From Brevundimonas sp. SH203 (GTDB lineage: Bacteria > Pseudomonadota > Alphaproteobacteria > Caulobacterales > Caulobacteraceae): DNA of 64,000 nt. The stretch lies in contig NZ_BDMM01000002.1 in the NCBI RefSeq assembly GCF_002157625.1, positions 62,001 to 126,000 of the forward strand, written 5' to 3'. Numbering within the stretch: the stretch's first letter is position 1; every line of letters starts with the position of its first letter. The notes beneath the pieces were generated by a model. The model was given only the letters and a program-made list of their open reading frames with translations. It was not told the DNA's origin and did not search any database. This document shows, one piece after another, positions 51,516 through 62,200 of the stretch. The position numbers were made by a program, and so were the translations under genes.

Positions 51516-51538
51516 ATCCTCGGGCTTGACCCGAGGAT
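51516..51538. repeat. Short tcctcggg hairpin repeat
   Basis: ATCCTCGGG-cttga-CCCGAGGAT is a perfect nine-base inverted repeat between ppdK and its terminator. It is of the kind that recurs between genes in Caulobacterales; within this window I see only this copy. Confidence 0.6.
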
Positions 51539-51579
51539 CGGCGGTTCCGCCGCTGATGCGATGACGGGGTGTGTGGCCC

Positions 51580-54258
<2,679 letters not shown>

Positions 54259-54322
54259 CTTGCAGTCCCTGAGCTTTTCGGATCGTCCGGCGGGTTGCCC
54301 CCGCTCGCACATGCAGCACGAT

Positions 54323-55216
54323 CTAGCGCGGCGGGACCGGCTTGGAAATGGCGGATGTAACAATCCGTGACCGGAGGGACGGTTTGTGGTCCGCCCGCGC
54401 CAGCAAGGCCTTAGCCTGGTCCAGATGAAGCCGTTCGACCATCGCGCCATCCACGCGGATCGCGCCCAGCCCCTCGGCCTCGGGGGCGGCGAAGGCGGCG
54501 ACCACGGCGCGGGCCTGGGCGATCTCGGCTTCAGACGGGGAGAAGGCGGCGTTGGCGGGGGCGATCTGGGACGGGTGGATCAGGCTCTTGCCGTCGAAGC
54601 CGTACAGCCGCCCCTGGGCGGCCTCGGCGGCCAGGCCGTCCGTGTCGTCGATCCGGTTGAACACCCCGTCGATGGCCAGCAGGCCGTTGGCCCGGGCGGC
54701 GGCGACCAGCAGCGCCAGCCACGGCTTGAACGGCTCGCGATCCGGCGACACGCCGGTTCCCAGCGCCTTGGCCAGGTCGTTGACGCCCAGCATCAGTCCG
54801 TCCAGAGCGCCGTCCGCCGTGGCGATGTCGGCAAGCGCCATGAGGGCGCGCGGCGTCTCGATCATGGCCCACAGGGCGCAGCCCCTGGCCAGGTCGGCGG
54901 ACAGGGCGTGGACGGCCTCGGGCGTCTCCACCTTGGGTGCGACGACCAGCGTGGCCCCCGCCGCCTTCATCGCCGTCAGGTCGTCCAGCCCCCAGTCGGT
55001 GTCCAGGCCATTGATCCGAACGCCCAGGCGTGGCCCGAACCCGCCGTCCCGAACCGCCGCGACGGCGGCGTCACGGGCGCCAGCCTTGGCCTCGGGCGCC
55101 ACCGCATCCTCCAGGTCCAGAACGGCGACATCGCAATCCAGCGTCCGCGCCTTCTCGATCGCCCGCGCATTGGAGGCGGGCAGATAAAGGACGCTGCGGA
55201 CCCGGTCGCTGCGCAT
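54323..55216 (-). CDS. CitE-like HpcH/HpaI aldolase family CoA ester lyase
   Basis: This 297-residue TIM-barrel enzyme of the citrate lyase beta/malyl-CoA lyase family shows the landmarks RSVLYLPASNARAIEKARTL, AVLDLEDAVAPEAK, LGVRINGLDTDWG (Arg), the metal-binding glutamate in LWAMIETPRAL and the aspartate in LMLGVNDLAKALG, and GFDGKSLIHPSQ. Such enzymes split or hydrolyse CoA thioesters like malyl-CoA, citramalyl-CoA or hydroxymethylglutaryl-CoA. Its ATG overlaps the stop of the SDR gene by one base (TGATG), so the two form one unit. The exact substrate is unknown. Confidence 0.9.
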   Translation of the reverse strand: MRSDRVRSVLYLPASNARAIEKARTLDCDVAVLDLEDAVAPEAKAGARDAAVAAVRDGGFGPRLGVRINGLDTDWGLDDLTAMKAAGATLVVAPKVETPEAVHALSADLARGCALWAMIETPRALMALADIATADGALDGLMLGVNDLAKALGTGVSPDREPFKPWLALLVAAARANGLLAIDGVFNRIDDTDGLAAEAAQGRLYGFDGKSLIHPSQIAPANAAFSPSEAEIAQARAVVAAFAAPEAEGLGAIRVDGAMVERLHLDQAKALLARADHKPSLRSRIVTSAISKPVPPR

Positions 55217-55890
55217 CAGACGCGGCCCGTGACGGGCACCAGGGCGCCGGTCATGGCCCGGCTGTCGGGCGAGGCCAGGAACAGGATCACCGCGGCCAGA
55301 TCGGCCGGCGCGACCCAGGTCGCCGGGTCGGCGTCGGGCATCTCCTTGCGGTTCGCCGGTGTGTCGATGATCGACGGCAGGACGGCGTTGACGGTGACGG
55401 TGGTGGTCTTCAGCTCCTCCGCCAGCGCCTGGGTCAGGGCGTGGACCCCGGCCTTGGCCGCGCCATAGGCCCCCATGCCGGCCCCGGCCTTCAGCGCGGC
55501 GGCCGATCCGATATTGACGATCCGCCCCTCGGGCGCGGCCTTCAGCGCGGGCAGGGCGGCGCGGCTGGCGTTCAGCGCCGTGGTCACGTTCAGGGCGTGC
55601 ATCCGGTCCCAGGCCGGCGCGGCGTCGTCGGTCGTCTGCCAGACGAAGCCGCCGGCGATGTTCAACAGGGCGTCCAGCCGCCCGAACCGTGCGATCACCA
55701 TGTCCACGGCCTTCTGCGCCTGATCGGCGTCGGTCAGGTCGATCCCGCCGATCTCCAGCACGCCCTCGGGCACGGCGTGGCCCGCCGCATGGTCGATGAC
55801 GGCGACTTGCCAGCCGGCCGTCAGCGCCGCCGCCAGCACCGCCCGCCCCAGGACGCCGTGTCCGCCCGTGATCGCCACTGTCCGCTGCAT
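55216..55890 (-). CDS. Short-chain dehydrogenase/reductase
   Basis: This 224-residue classical SDR has the cofactor loop TVAITGGHGVLGRAVLAA, then DALLNIAGG, the serine in IVNIGSAAALKAGAGM and the catalytic AYGAAKAG (Tyr-x-x-x-Lys). It ends with ADLAAVILFLASPDSRAMTG. GGAAGG precedes the ATG at 55890, which matches the family N-terminus better than the more distant ATG at 55932. It is translationally coupled to the CitE-like gene, suggesting both act on the same small-acid pathway. NAD or NADP preference is not clear. Confidence 0.92.
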   Translation of the reverse strand: MQRTVAITGGHGVLGRAVLAAALTAGWQVAVIDHAAGHAVPEGVLEIGGIDLTDADQAQKAVDMVIARFGRLDALLNIAGGFVWQTTDDAAPAWDRMHALNVTTALNASRAALPALKAAPEGRIVNIGSAAALKAGAGMGAYGAAKAGVHALTQALAEELKTTTVTVNAVLPSIIDTPANRKEMPDADPATWVAPADLAAVILFLASPDSRAMTGALVPVTGRV

Positions 55891-55939
55891 CGTCCGATCC
55901 TTCCTCTCGCCGGGGACCATAGAGCCGGACACGGCGGGA

Positions 55940-56437
55940 TCAACCGGCGGCGAACACCCGCGCCATCAGACGCTCCAGCGCGACCTGATCCTCGGCGTCG
56001 AAGGCGGCCGGGGTCGTCGCATCCACGTCGAACACGGCGATCAGGGCGCCCGACGCATCGCGCACCGGAACCACGATCTCGCTGGCCGAGCGGCTGTCGC
56101 AGGCGATGTGGCCGGGAAAGGCGTGGACGTCCTCGACCAGCTGCGTCCGGCCCGTCGCCGCCGCCGCCCCGCACACTCCGCGCCCGAAGGCGATGCGCAG
56201 GCACCCCAGCGTCCCCTGATAGGGCCCGACCACCAGCTCGTCCGCCTTGTCCGGGGCCACGACATAGAAGCCGGTCCAGAAATAATGCTCGAAGGCGTCG
56301 GCCAGCATCGAGGCCACCGTCGCCATCCGCGCCGTGACATTCGGCTCGCCGTCCAGCACCGCCAGGATTTCGGCCTCGACCTCGGCATAGCGCGCGGCCT
56401 TGTCGGCGGGGCGGTCGGTGCGGGCGACATAGGCCAT
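55940..56437 (-). CDS. Free methionine-(R)-sulfoxide reductase (GAF domain)
   Basis: fRMsr enzymes reduce free Met-R-sulfoxide. This 165-residue GAF protein shows the three expected cysteines: Cys79 ([14 protein letters not shown]), Cys89 ([11 protein letters not shown]) and Cys113 ([18 protein letters not shown]). The rest also matches, with [20 protein letters not shown] near residue 54 and [14 protein letters not shown]. It is a cytoplasmic oxidative-damage repair enzyme. Downstream, the SDR gene starts 50 bases after its end on the same strand. Confidence 0.93.
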   Translation of the reverse strand: MAYVARTDRPADKAARYAEVEAEILAVLDGEPNVTARMATVASMLADAFEHYFWTGFYVVAPDKADELVVGPYQGTLGCLRIAFGRGVCGAAAATGRTQLVEDVHAFPGHIACDSRSASEIVVPVRDASGALIAVFDVDATTPAAFDAEDQVALERLMARVFAAG

Positions 56438-56540
56438 GGGAGACTCCGAAAGCGATCAGGCGCCCATATAGGGCCGTCCGCCCGGCAAGGGGAGGGCAGG
56501 CGTGCGGCCCGCGTGCGTCCGTGATTTCCTGGGCGGCGTC

Positions 56541-56565
56541 GGAACCCGCCCTGACAACTGTCGTT
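56541..56565 (+). promoter_or_regulatory. EcfG/SigT-type general stress promoter
   Basis: GGAAC, 16 bases, CGTT is an exact match to the alphaproteobacterial general stress consensus. It ends 21 bases before the ATG of the DUF1328 gene. DUF1328 genes are common members of that regulon, which supports the call. Confidence 0.75.
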
Positions 56566-56586
56566 GTGCCCTCAAAGGAGAACACA

Positions 56587-56760
56587 ATGTTGAAATGGGC
56601 TTTGATTTTCGCAGTAATCGCCATCGTGGCGGGCCTGCTGGGCTTTGGCGGTATTGCGGGCGCGGCGGCCGGCATCGCCAAACTTCTGTTCGTCGTGGCC
56701 CTGATCGTCTTCGCGGTCTTCCTGGTGCTGGGCTTCACCGTCGCCAAGAAAGTCACCTGA
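56587..56760 (+). CDS. DUF1328 small membrane protein
   Basis: This 57-residue inner membrane protein has two hydrophobic helices ([20 protein letters not shown] and [20 protein letters not shown]) joined by [12 protein letters not shown], the DUF1328/YtjA pattern. AAAGGAG lies seven bases before the ATG. Its role is unknown; in related bacteria it is among the stress-induced small membrane proteins. The exact EcfG-type promoter in front supports stress induction. The tRNA gene follows on the opposite strand. Confidence 0.9.
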   Translation: MLKWALIFAVIAIVAGLLGFGGIAGAAAGIAKLLFVVALIVFAVFLVLGFTVAKKVT

Positions 56761-56824
56761 CGTTCAGGTCATTTCGATCCGATGCGGCGGCTCCTCGGGG
56801 CCGCCGTTTTCGTTTGAGGGAGGG

Positions 56825-56900
56825 TGGTAGGCCCGGAGGGACTCGAACCCCCAACCAGACCGTTATGAGCGGTCGGCTCTAACCATTGAGCTACAGGCCC
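56825..56900 (-). tRNA. tRNA with anticodon CAU, probably tRNA-Ile2 (lysidine type)
   Basis: A full 76-base cloverleaf is present: acceptor GGGCCTG/CGGGCCT with G-U pairs at 1-72 and 6-67, D arm AGCTCAATGGTTAGAGC, anticodon stem GACCG-CTCATAA-CGGTC, T arm GGGGG-TTCGAGT-CCCTC, and encoded CCA. The anticodon is CAU. It is not the initiator, since the three G-C pairs of the anticodon stem and the 1-72 mismatch are missing. The short D loop (AATGGTT) is like that of tRNA-Ile2, in which TilS turns C34 into lysidine; elongator Met remains possible. Confidence 0.93.
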
Positions 56901-57114
56901 CCAAGGCGCGCCTCGGCGGAAGAGGTCTCGCCTAGCAGGCGCGGACGCGGCTTGCCAAGCGAGGGCGCGCCGGAAGCGCATCTTTCGTCGAATTCACGAA
57001 GATGAACGGAAACTGCAAAGGCGCGACAGGCGTTCATTCAGCCGAGAACGGCCAAGGTCCAGGCAACGGATCGACGAGCCCGTCGCTTCTGGATCGAATA
57101 CGGAGACGAACCGC

Positions 57115-57912
57115 ATGACCCGCACCCTGACGGCCCCCGCCAAACGCCTGACCACGCCCGCGTTGAAGACGCTGGCCCTGGGCGGCGCGGTCGCCGCCGC
57201 CGCCTTCATGGCCGCCGCCACGCCGCGCGCCATGGCCCAGACCGCCGAACCGTCCATGGGAGCCATGCACATGATGCAGCCCGCGCCGTCGCTGAACCTG
57301 TCGGCCTATGGCGAGGTCAAGACCGCGCCCGACATGGCCACCATCACCTTCGGCGTCCAGACCGAGGCTCCGACCGCCCAGGCCGCCATGCGCGACAACG
57401 CCGCCCAGATGACGCGGGTCGTCGCCGCCCTGCGTCGCGCAGGGATCGCCGAACGCGACATCCAGACCTCGGGCCTGAACCTGTCGGCCCAGTATGACTA
57501 TCAGCAGAACGAGCCGCCCAAGCTGCGCGGCTATCAGGCGGTCAACCGCGTCACGGTGGTCATCAACGACCTGACCAAGGTGGGAACGACGGCCGACGCC
57601 GTGGTGGCGGCCGGCGTCAATCAGATCGACGGCATCAGCTTCGGCCTGAAAGACCCGACGGCGGCCGAGAACCAGGCGCGTCAGCTGGCCGTCCGCAACC
57701 TGCAGGCCAAGGCCCAGTTGTACGCCCAGGCGCTGAATGTCCCGCTGTCGGGCATCCGCAACCTGACCGAGGGCGGCGGCTATGCGCCCCAGCCGCCGAT
57801 GCCGATGTTCGCCCGCGCCCAGATGGCCTCGGCCGATTCGGCGACCCCGGTGTCGGCCGGCGAACTGACGGTGAGGATCGACATCACGGGCGTTTACGAC
57901 ATCGGCCGTTGA
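57115..57912 (+). CDS. SIMPL-domain (DUF541) periplasmic protein
   Basis: This 265-residue protein has a long signal peptide (cleavage near residue 41, ATPRAMAQT) and one SIMPL domain with LSAYGEVKTAPDMATITFGV, AQMTRVVAALRRAGIAERDI, YDYQQNEPPKLRGYQAVNRV and AVRNLQAKAQLYAQAL. The family includes BP26 of Brucella and E. coli YggE, linked to oxidative stress tolerance. It forms oligomers in the periplasm. A GGAAA-N18-CGTT-like string upstream is not close enough to call a stress promoter. A strong terminator follows. Confidence 0.93.
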   Translation: MTRTLTAPAKRLTTPALKTLALGGAVAAAAFMAAATPRAMAQTAEPSMGAMHMMQPAPSLNLSAYGEVKTAPDMATITFGVQTEAPTAQAAMRDNAAQMTRVVAALRRAGIAERDIQTSGLNLSAQYDYQQNEPPKLRGYQAVNRVTVVINDLTKVGTTADAVVAAGVNQIDGISFGLKDPTAAENQARQLAVRNLQAKAQLYAQALNVPLSGIRNLTEGGGYAPQPPMPMFARAQMASADSATPVSAGELTVRIDITGVYDIGR

Positions 57913-57933
57913 TCTGATCGGCGAGTAAGAAGG

Positions 57934-57962
57934 AAAGGCCCGCCGGCGACGGCGGGCCTTTT
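57934..57962 (+). terminator. Rho-independent terminator after the SIMPL gene
   Basis: AAAGGCCCGCCG and CGGCGGGCCTTT form a perfect 12-base stem with a GCGA loop and end in TTTT. It starts 22 bases after the stop codon. Confidence 0.9.
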
Positions 57963-57980
57963 GCATGGTGAACGCCCCGC

Positions 57981-58107
57981 CGTCATTCCGGGGCTGAGCG
58001 CAGCGAAGAACCCGGAAACCAGGGCCGCCGTCACGGCGCCGGATGCTCATCGAGCCGGAAAAGCCCCCTGGATTCCGGGTTCGTCCTTTGGACGCCCCGG
58101 AAGGACG
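57981..58107. repeat. 127-base inverted-repeat element, opposite orientation
   Basis: Outer arms are CGTCATTCCGGGG and CCCCGGAAGGACG (one mismatch). The left interior CTGAGCGCAGCGAAG matches the reverse complement of the right interior of the 39620-39747 element, and the right interior TTCGTCCTTTGGACG matches that element's left interior, so this is the same element turned round. It occupies the gap before sppA; nothing else is seen there. Confidence 0.82.
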
Positions 58108-58255
58108 ACGCGCTTTTTTTCAACCGCCTTGGTCGCATTGCGACGTGGCCAGCCACCCACGGTCGCATTCTGCGACAGCTTCATTTGACGGCGGCGGCGC
58201 GCCCCCTATGCTGGCTCGGCCATTTCCGGCCTGCGAGCGCGCGTTTTCTCATCCG

Positions 58256-60034
58256 ATGAAGCAATTCTTCCTGACGGTCCTGGGTGTCTTCACCGGGCTG
58301 ATCCTGTTCGTGGTCGTCGTGCCCGTGGTCCTGCTGACGGTCGCCGTCGCCTCGTCGTCCAAGCCGACGATCCCGGTCAATACGGTGCTGGAGCTGGATC
58401 TGCGCGGCGGGATCACCGACCAGCCCTCGTCCAATCCGTTCGCGGCTTTCGGCGGTTCGGGCCTGGCCCTGACCCAGGTGGTCGACGGCCTGCATCAGGC
58501 GCAGGGCGACAGCAGCGTCAAGGCCGTGCTGATCCGCCTGCCCGAAAGCGGGATGACCCCCGCCACCGCCGACGAACTGCGCCAGGCCATCCATCGCTTC
58601 CGCAACTCCGGCAAGCCGGTCATCGCCCACAGCCAGGGCTTCGCGCCCGCAGGGGCCGTGATGTCCACCTATATGGTCGGGGCCTCGGCGTCCGAGCTGT
58701 GGATGCAGAACACCGCCGGCTTCCAGGCCGTGGGCTTCTCGGCCGACAACCTGTTCCTGGGCCGCGCCTTCCAGAAATACGGCGTGAAGCCCGAGTTCGA
58801 GCAGCGCTACGAATACAAGAACGCCGTCAACGAATACACCCAGAGCGATTACACCGGCCCCCACCGCGAGGCCATGACCGCCTGGATGACCTCCATCTAC
58901 GACACCGCCCTGGCTAACGCCGCCAAGGACCGCAAGACCACGGCCCCGGCGCTGAAGACCCTGGTCGAGGCCGGCCCCTATACGGCCGATCAGGCGCTTT
59001 CCAGCAAGCTGATCGACAAGGTGGGCCAGGTCGAGGAAGCCGAGATCGCCGTCAAGGCCCGCGCGGGCCGGGGCGCCGAGATCGTCGAGTTCGGCAAATA
59101 TCTGAGCCAGAAGGGCGAACGCACAGGCTCGGGCCGCAACGCCATCGCCATCGTGGGCGGCGAGGGGGCCATCGTCACCGGCCGGGGCGGCGGGGGCGGC
59201 TTCGGCGGCGGCGCCTCCATCCATTCCGACGACACGGCCGAGGCCATCTACGACGCCATCGAGGACAAGGACGTGAAGGCCATCGTCTTCCGCGTCTCCT
59301 CGCCCGGCGGCTCGCCCGAGGCGTCCGAACAGATCCTGGCTGCCGTGCGCGCGGCGCGGGCGGCGGGCAAGCCGGTGGTCGTCTCCATGGGCGCCTATGC
59401 GGCCTCGGGCGGCTATTGGGTCAGTTCGGAGGCCGACTGGATCGTGGCCCAGCCTACCACCCTGACCGGCTCCATCGGCGTGTTCGGCGGCAAGTTCGTT
59501 CTGGCCGACGCCTTGGGTCGGTTCGGAGTCGACATGCGCGGCCTGACGGTGGGCGGCGAATACGCCGACGCCTTCTCGCCCGGCCAGAGCTTCACCCCGG
59601 CCCAGCGCGCGGCCTTCTCGGGCCAGATGGACCGCATCTACGACGCCTTCATCAGCCGCGTCGCGACGGGCCGCAAACTGTCGCCCGAACGGGTGCGCGA
59701 AATCGCCAGGGGCCGTGTCTGGACCGGCGCCCAGGCCCTGCCGCTGGGGCTGGTCGATCAGATGGGCGGCCTGACCGAGGCGGTGGCCAAGGCGAAGGCG
59801 CTGGCCAAAATCCCCGCCGACCAGTCCGTGCGCTTCAAGCATTTCCCCAAGGAGAAGTCGCCGTGGGAGGCCATTTCCGAGATGTTCGGCGTCCAGACCG
59901 AGGCCGCCAAGGCCCTGGTCATGCTGGGCGGGGTGATGGCCGATCCCCAGGCCCAGGCGGTGATGCAGCGGGTGAACAGCGACCGGATGCGCAGCCAGGG
60001 CGCCGTGGTCCTGGCCGACCAGCCGATGTTCTGA
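58256..60034 (+). CDS. sppA: Signal peptide peptidase SppA, 67-kDa type
   Basis: SppA cuts left-over signal peptides in the membrane. The 592-residue protein has one N-terminal membrane anchor (FFLTVLGVFTGLILFVVVVP) and two S49 domains. The general base Lys188 lies in the first half (RYEYKNAVNEYTQ) and the nucleophile Ser384 in the second (GAYAASGGYWVSSEA), as in E. coli SppA, where each active site is built by both halves. FRVSSPGGSPEASEQILAAV and TLTGSIGVFGGKFVL also fit. Length is typical of the long form. Confidence 0.97.
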   Translation: MKQFFLTVLGVFTGLILFVVVVPVVLLTVAVASSSKPTIPVNTVLELDLRGGITDQPSSNPFAAFGGSGLALTQVVDGLHQAQGDSSVKAVLIRLPESGMTPATADELRQAIHRFRNSGKPVIAHSQGFAPAGAVMSTYMVGASASELWMQNTAGFQAVGFSADNLFLGRAFQKYGVKPEFEQRYEYKNAVNEYTQSDYTGPHREAMTAWMTSIYDTALANAAKDRKTTAPALKTLVEAGPYTADQALSSKLIDKVGQVEEAEIAVKARAGRGAEIVEFGKYLSQKGERTGSGRNAIAIVGGEGAIVTGRGGGGGFGGGASIHSDDTAEAIYDAIEDKDVKAIVFRVSSPGGSPEASEQILAAVRAARAAGKPVVVSMGAYAASGGYWVSSEADWIVAQPTTLTGSIGVFGGKFVLADALGRFGVDMRGLTVGGEYADAFSPGQSFTPAQRAAFSGQMDRIYDAFISRVATGRKLSPERVREIARGRVWTGAQALPLGLVDQMGGLTEAVAKAKALAKIPADQSVRFKHFPKEKSPWEAISEMFGVQTEAAKALVMLGGVMADPQAQAVMQRVNSDRMRSQGAVVLADQPMF

Positions 60035-60102
60035 CGGAGGGCGAGAGCGCGGCGGTGCGCCGCAGTCCATTGACCGCAAGGCCCGATGGACCGACATTGC
60101 GG

Positions 60103-60128
60103 TTCAGGCGTTCCCCGGATCGCCTGAA
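60103..60128 (+). promoter_or_regulatory. Hairpin at the ribosome binding site of the small membrane gene
   Basis: TTCAGGCG and CGCCTGAA are perfect eight-base complements with a ten-base loop. The right arm abuts the AAAGGA ribosome binding sequence of the gene at 60139, so folding could limit ribosome access. Confidence 0.4.
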
Positions 60129-60138
60129 AGGATTATCC

Positions 60139-60462
60139 ATGTTCCAGCCTGAACGTCTCGCCAGCCTCGGTCTGGCCGCCCGTCGCCGCCCCAACGGCAT
60201 CGTCGCCTCGGTGATGTGGCTCGCCGGCATGATCGCGGCCGTCGCGGCCATGGCCGTGGGCGCGGTTCTGACCGTCTTCACGGCGGCGGCGGTGGCGGTG
60301 ATCGCCCTGTTCGCCGGGGTGCTGGTCTTCCTGGTCGGTCTGGTCATGCGGACGCGGCGGAACATGACGCCGCGCCGTCGCGCCGGCGATCCCGACCTGA
60401 TCGAGGCGCACAAGGTTGACGGCGCCTGGGTCGCCTATGGCTGGGAGCGCAACGGCCGCTGA
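60139..60462 (+). CDS. Small two-helix membrane protein
   Basis: This 107-residue protein has two close hydrophobic segments (SVMWLAGMIAAVAAMAVGAV and FTAAAVAVIALFAGVLVFLV) between positively charged ends (ARRRPNG, MRTRRNMTPRRRAGD). The C-terminal tail IEAHKVDGAWVAYGWERNGR is soluble and probably cytoplasmic. I do not recognise a family. AAAGGA lies before the ATG and a hairpin covers its 5' side. It stands between sppA and the amidase gene. Confidence 0.75.
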   Translation: MFQPERLASLGLAARRRPNGIVASVMWLAGMIAAVAAMAVGAVLTVFTAAAVAVIALFAGVLVFLVGLVMRTRRNMTPRRRAGDPDLIEAHKVDGAWVAYGWERNGR

Positions 60463-60489
60463 GCCGACGCCTTCCATGATCGCCTTCCC

Positions 60490-61251
60490 ATGATCGCCTC
60501 CATCGACGCGCCTTCGCCCAATTTCGACGCGCGCCGTGCGCCGCCGGACATGCTGGTTCTGCACTATACGGGGATGCAGACGGGAGAGGCCGCGCTGGCG
60601 CGTCTGCGCGACCCCGAGGCCAAGGTTTCGGCCCATTATCTGGTCGAGGAGGACGGGCGCATCTTCCAGCTCGTCCCCGAGGAACGCCGCGCCTGGCACG
60701 CCGGTCGCGGCGTCTGGCAGGGCGAGGACGACTGCAACTCGGCCTCGATCGGCATCGAGATCGTCAATCCGGGCCACGAGTTCGGCTATCGCGACTTTCC
60801 CGAGGCCCAGATCGCGGCTGTAATCGCCCTGGTCGCCGACATCCGCAGCCGCTGGACCATTCCCGACGGCCGGATCATCGCCCATTCCGATCTGGCGCCG
60901 GATCGCAAGGAAGACCCCGGCGAACGGTTCCCCTGGAAACGTCTGGCCGAGGCGGGGCATGGCCTGTGGTTCGAACCGGCCCCCGAACGCATCCAGGCCC
61001 TGGGCGGGCTGTTGCAGAAGGGGGATCAGGGCATCGGCGTCATCGTCCTGCGCGCCGGCCTGCATCGGCTGGGCTATGGCCTGACGCCCGGCGGCGACTA
61101 TGACGCGGATACGGAAACCGCCGTCCGCGCCTTCCAGCGCCACTGGCGTCCCGGCCGCGTCGACGGCGTCGCCGACGGCGAAACCCGCGCCCGCCTGGTC
61201 GGCCTGCTCCAACTCGCCAGCGCCGAAAGCGTCACGGGCGTGCTGAACTAG
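60490..61251 (+). CDS. N-acetylmuramoyl-L-alanine amidase (AmiD-like)
   Basis: This 253-residue type 2 zinc amidase removes the peptide from MurNAc. The zinc ligands are visible as His25 in MLVLHYTGMQTGE and the histidine and aspartate region IIAHSDLAPDRKEDPGERFP; SAHYLVEEDGRIFQLVPEER and SIGIEIVNPGHEFGYRDF complete the domain. A peptidoglycan-binding helical domain follows (DADTETAVRAFQRHWRPGRV, about 205-225). No signal peptide is seen, so it may act on recycled cytoplasmic fragments, like AmpD. It overlaps the convergent ParE gene by four bases. Confidence 0.93.
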   Translation: MIASIDAPSPNFDARRAPPDMLVLHYTGMQTGEAALARLRDPEAKVSAHYLVEEDGRIFQLVPEERRAWHAGRGVWQGEDDCNSASIGIEIVNPGHEFGYRDFPEAQIAAVIALVADIRSRWTIPDGRIIAHSDLAPDRKEDPGERFPWKRLAEAGHGLWFEPAPERIQALGGLLQKGDQGIGVIVLRAGLHRLGYGLTPGGDYDADTETAVRAFQRHWRPGRVDGVADGETRARLVGLLQLASAESVTGVLN

Positions 61252-61541
61252 GGTTCGGATCGGTCCTGGAAGGGGCCATAAACCCGGATCACTGCGATAC
61301 GCCGAGCGGCCTCATCGACCTGATAGAAGATGCAGTGACCTTCGACCGGCCTCTCACGCATCCCGTAGTCGCCGACCGGCCATCGCAACGGCGCATCCTT
61401 CAGATCAAGCAGGGCTCTATTGATCCTGCTGTAGCGTGCAGACCCACGCAAGCCGCTGCCCGGCTGCATCAGCCAGGCTTTGGCCTGCCGAATGTCCTGT
61501 TGGGCGCGCGTAGCGATCCTCAGCGCATATCGACGCGCCAT
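61248..61541 (-). CDS. ParE/RelE-family toxin
   Basis: This 97-residue toxin of the ParE family shows ALRIATRAQQDIRQAKAWL in the first helix, then SRINRALLDLKDAPLRWPVG, and the closing strands VEGHCIFYQVDEAARRIAVI and RVYGPFQDRS. The residues of RelE-type mRNA cutting are not obvious. It follows the antitoxin gene without a gap (TGA then ATG). It is the fourth toxin gene in the window. Confidence 0.82.
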   Translation of the reverse strand: MARRYALRIATRAQQDIRQAKAWLMQPGSGLRGSARYSRINRALLDLKDAPLRWPVGDYGMRERPVEGHCIFYQVDEAARRIAVIRVYGPFQDRSEP

Positions 61542-61733
61542 TCAGCGTGCGGAGTCCTCTGCTTCCGCGATTTCGCCTTCCAGCCAACGGTCGGCCTCTT
61601 CGCCTTCGATGAATCGACCGGCGGCGATGTCGGCCAAACCTTCATTCAGGAATACGCGCATGCGCCCCAGCCGCGCCTCGCGTTCGACTGGCTTTTCGTC
61701 GTCGTGGGTGGATTTCGGAACAGCGGAGGCCAT
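61542..61733 (-). CDS. Small antitoxin partner of the ParE-like toxin
   Basis: This 63-residue, strongly acidic and helical protein (EREARLGRMRVFLNEGLADI, then FIEGEEADRWLEGEIAEAED) directly precedes the toxin gene. It resembles the C-terminal, toxin-binding half of ParD-type antitoxins but has no clear ribbon-helix-helix DNA-binding part, which is unusual. An ATG at 61751 would add six residues. Two direct copies of CGCGATCAT, 20 bases apart, lie at its start and could be an operator. Confidence 0.7.
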   Translation of the reverse strand: MASAVPKSTHDDEKPVEREARLGRMRVFLNEGLADIAAGRFIEGEEADRWLEGEIAEAEDSAR

Positions 61734-61777
61734 GACGCGATCATATCGCAATCGGCGCGATCATGCATCGCCGATAT

Positions 61778-61806
61778 TGACCCCTTCGGTCGCAAGGCGC
61801 ATCTAG
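61778..61806 (+). promoter_or_regulatory. Candidate rnpB promoter
   Basis: TTGACC (61778-61783), a 17-base spacer and ATCTAG (61801-61806) lie just before the mature 5' end of RNase P RNA. The -35 is good for a housekeeping promoter; the -10 is weak. Confidence 0.5.
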
Positions 61807-61811
61807 CGCGC

Positions 61812-62190
61812 GCCAGACGGCTGGGCGGTCGCGGCGGACTTCGCGTCCGTCGAGGAAAGTCCGGGCTCCACGGTGAAAAGGCGGCGGATAACTTCCGCCC
61901 GGGGCGACCCGAGGGATAGCGCCACAGAAAGCAAACCTCCGGCCTTGCGAGGCCGGTAAGGGTGAAAGGGTGGGGTAAGAGCCCACCGCGGACCTGGCAA
62001 CAGGGACGGCATGGCAAGCCCCGCCTGGAGCAAGACCAAATAGGGACATCGCGCGGGCTCGCTCGCGGGGCTCACCGCCTCAGATGTCCGGGTAGGTCGC
62101 GAGAACCGATCAGCAATGGTCGGTCCAGAGGAATGATCGTCGCCGTTCTCAGGAACGGAACAAAACCCGGCTTACAGGCCGTCTGGCATA
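61812..62190 (+). ncRNA. rnpB: RNase P RNA component (type A)
   Basis: This ribozyme removes the 5' leader of pre-tRNAs together with RnpA. Universal elements are visible: GAGGAAAGTCCGGGCTCC (CR I), ACAGAAA (CR II/III), GGTAAGGGTGAAAGGGTG, GAGGAATGATCGTCGCC and the closing ACAAAACCCGGCTTACAGG. The P1 helix pairs GCCAGACGGC (61812-61821) with GCCGTCTGGC (62178-62187). About 380 bases is the normal length. A short T run follows at 62190-62195. It lies upstream of mraZ. Confidence 0.95.
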
Positions 62191-62200
62191 TTTTTCTTGG

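Noticed and set aside
57005-57035. GGAAAC-N17-CGTT upstream of the SIMPL gene as an EcfG promoter
   Set aside because: The -35 has an extra A compared with GGAAC, and no other support is seen; I left it out as a feature.
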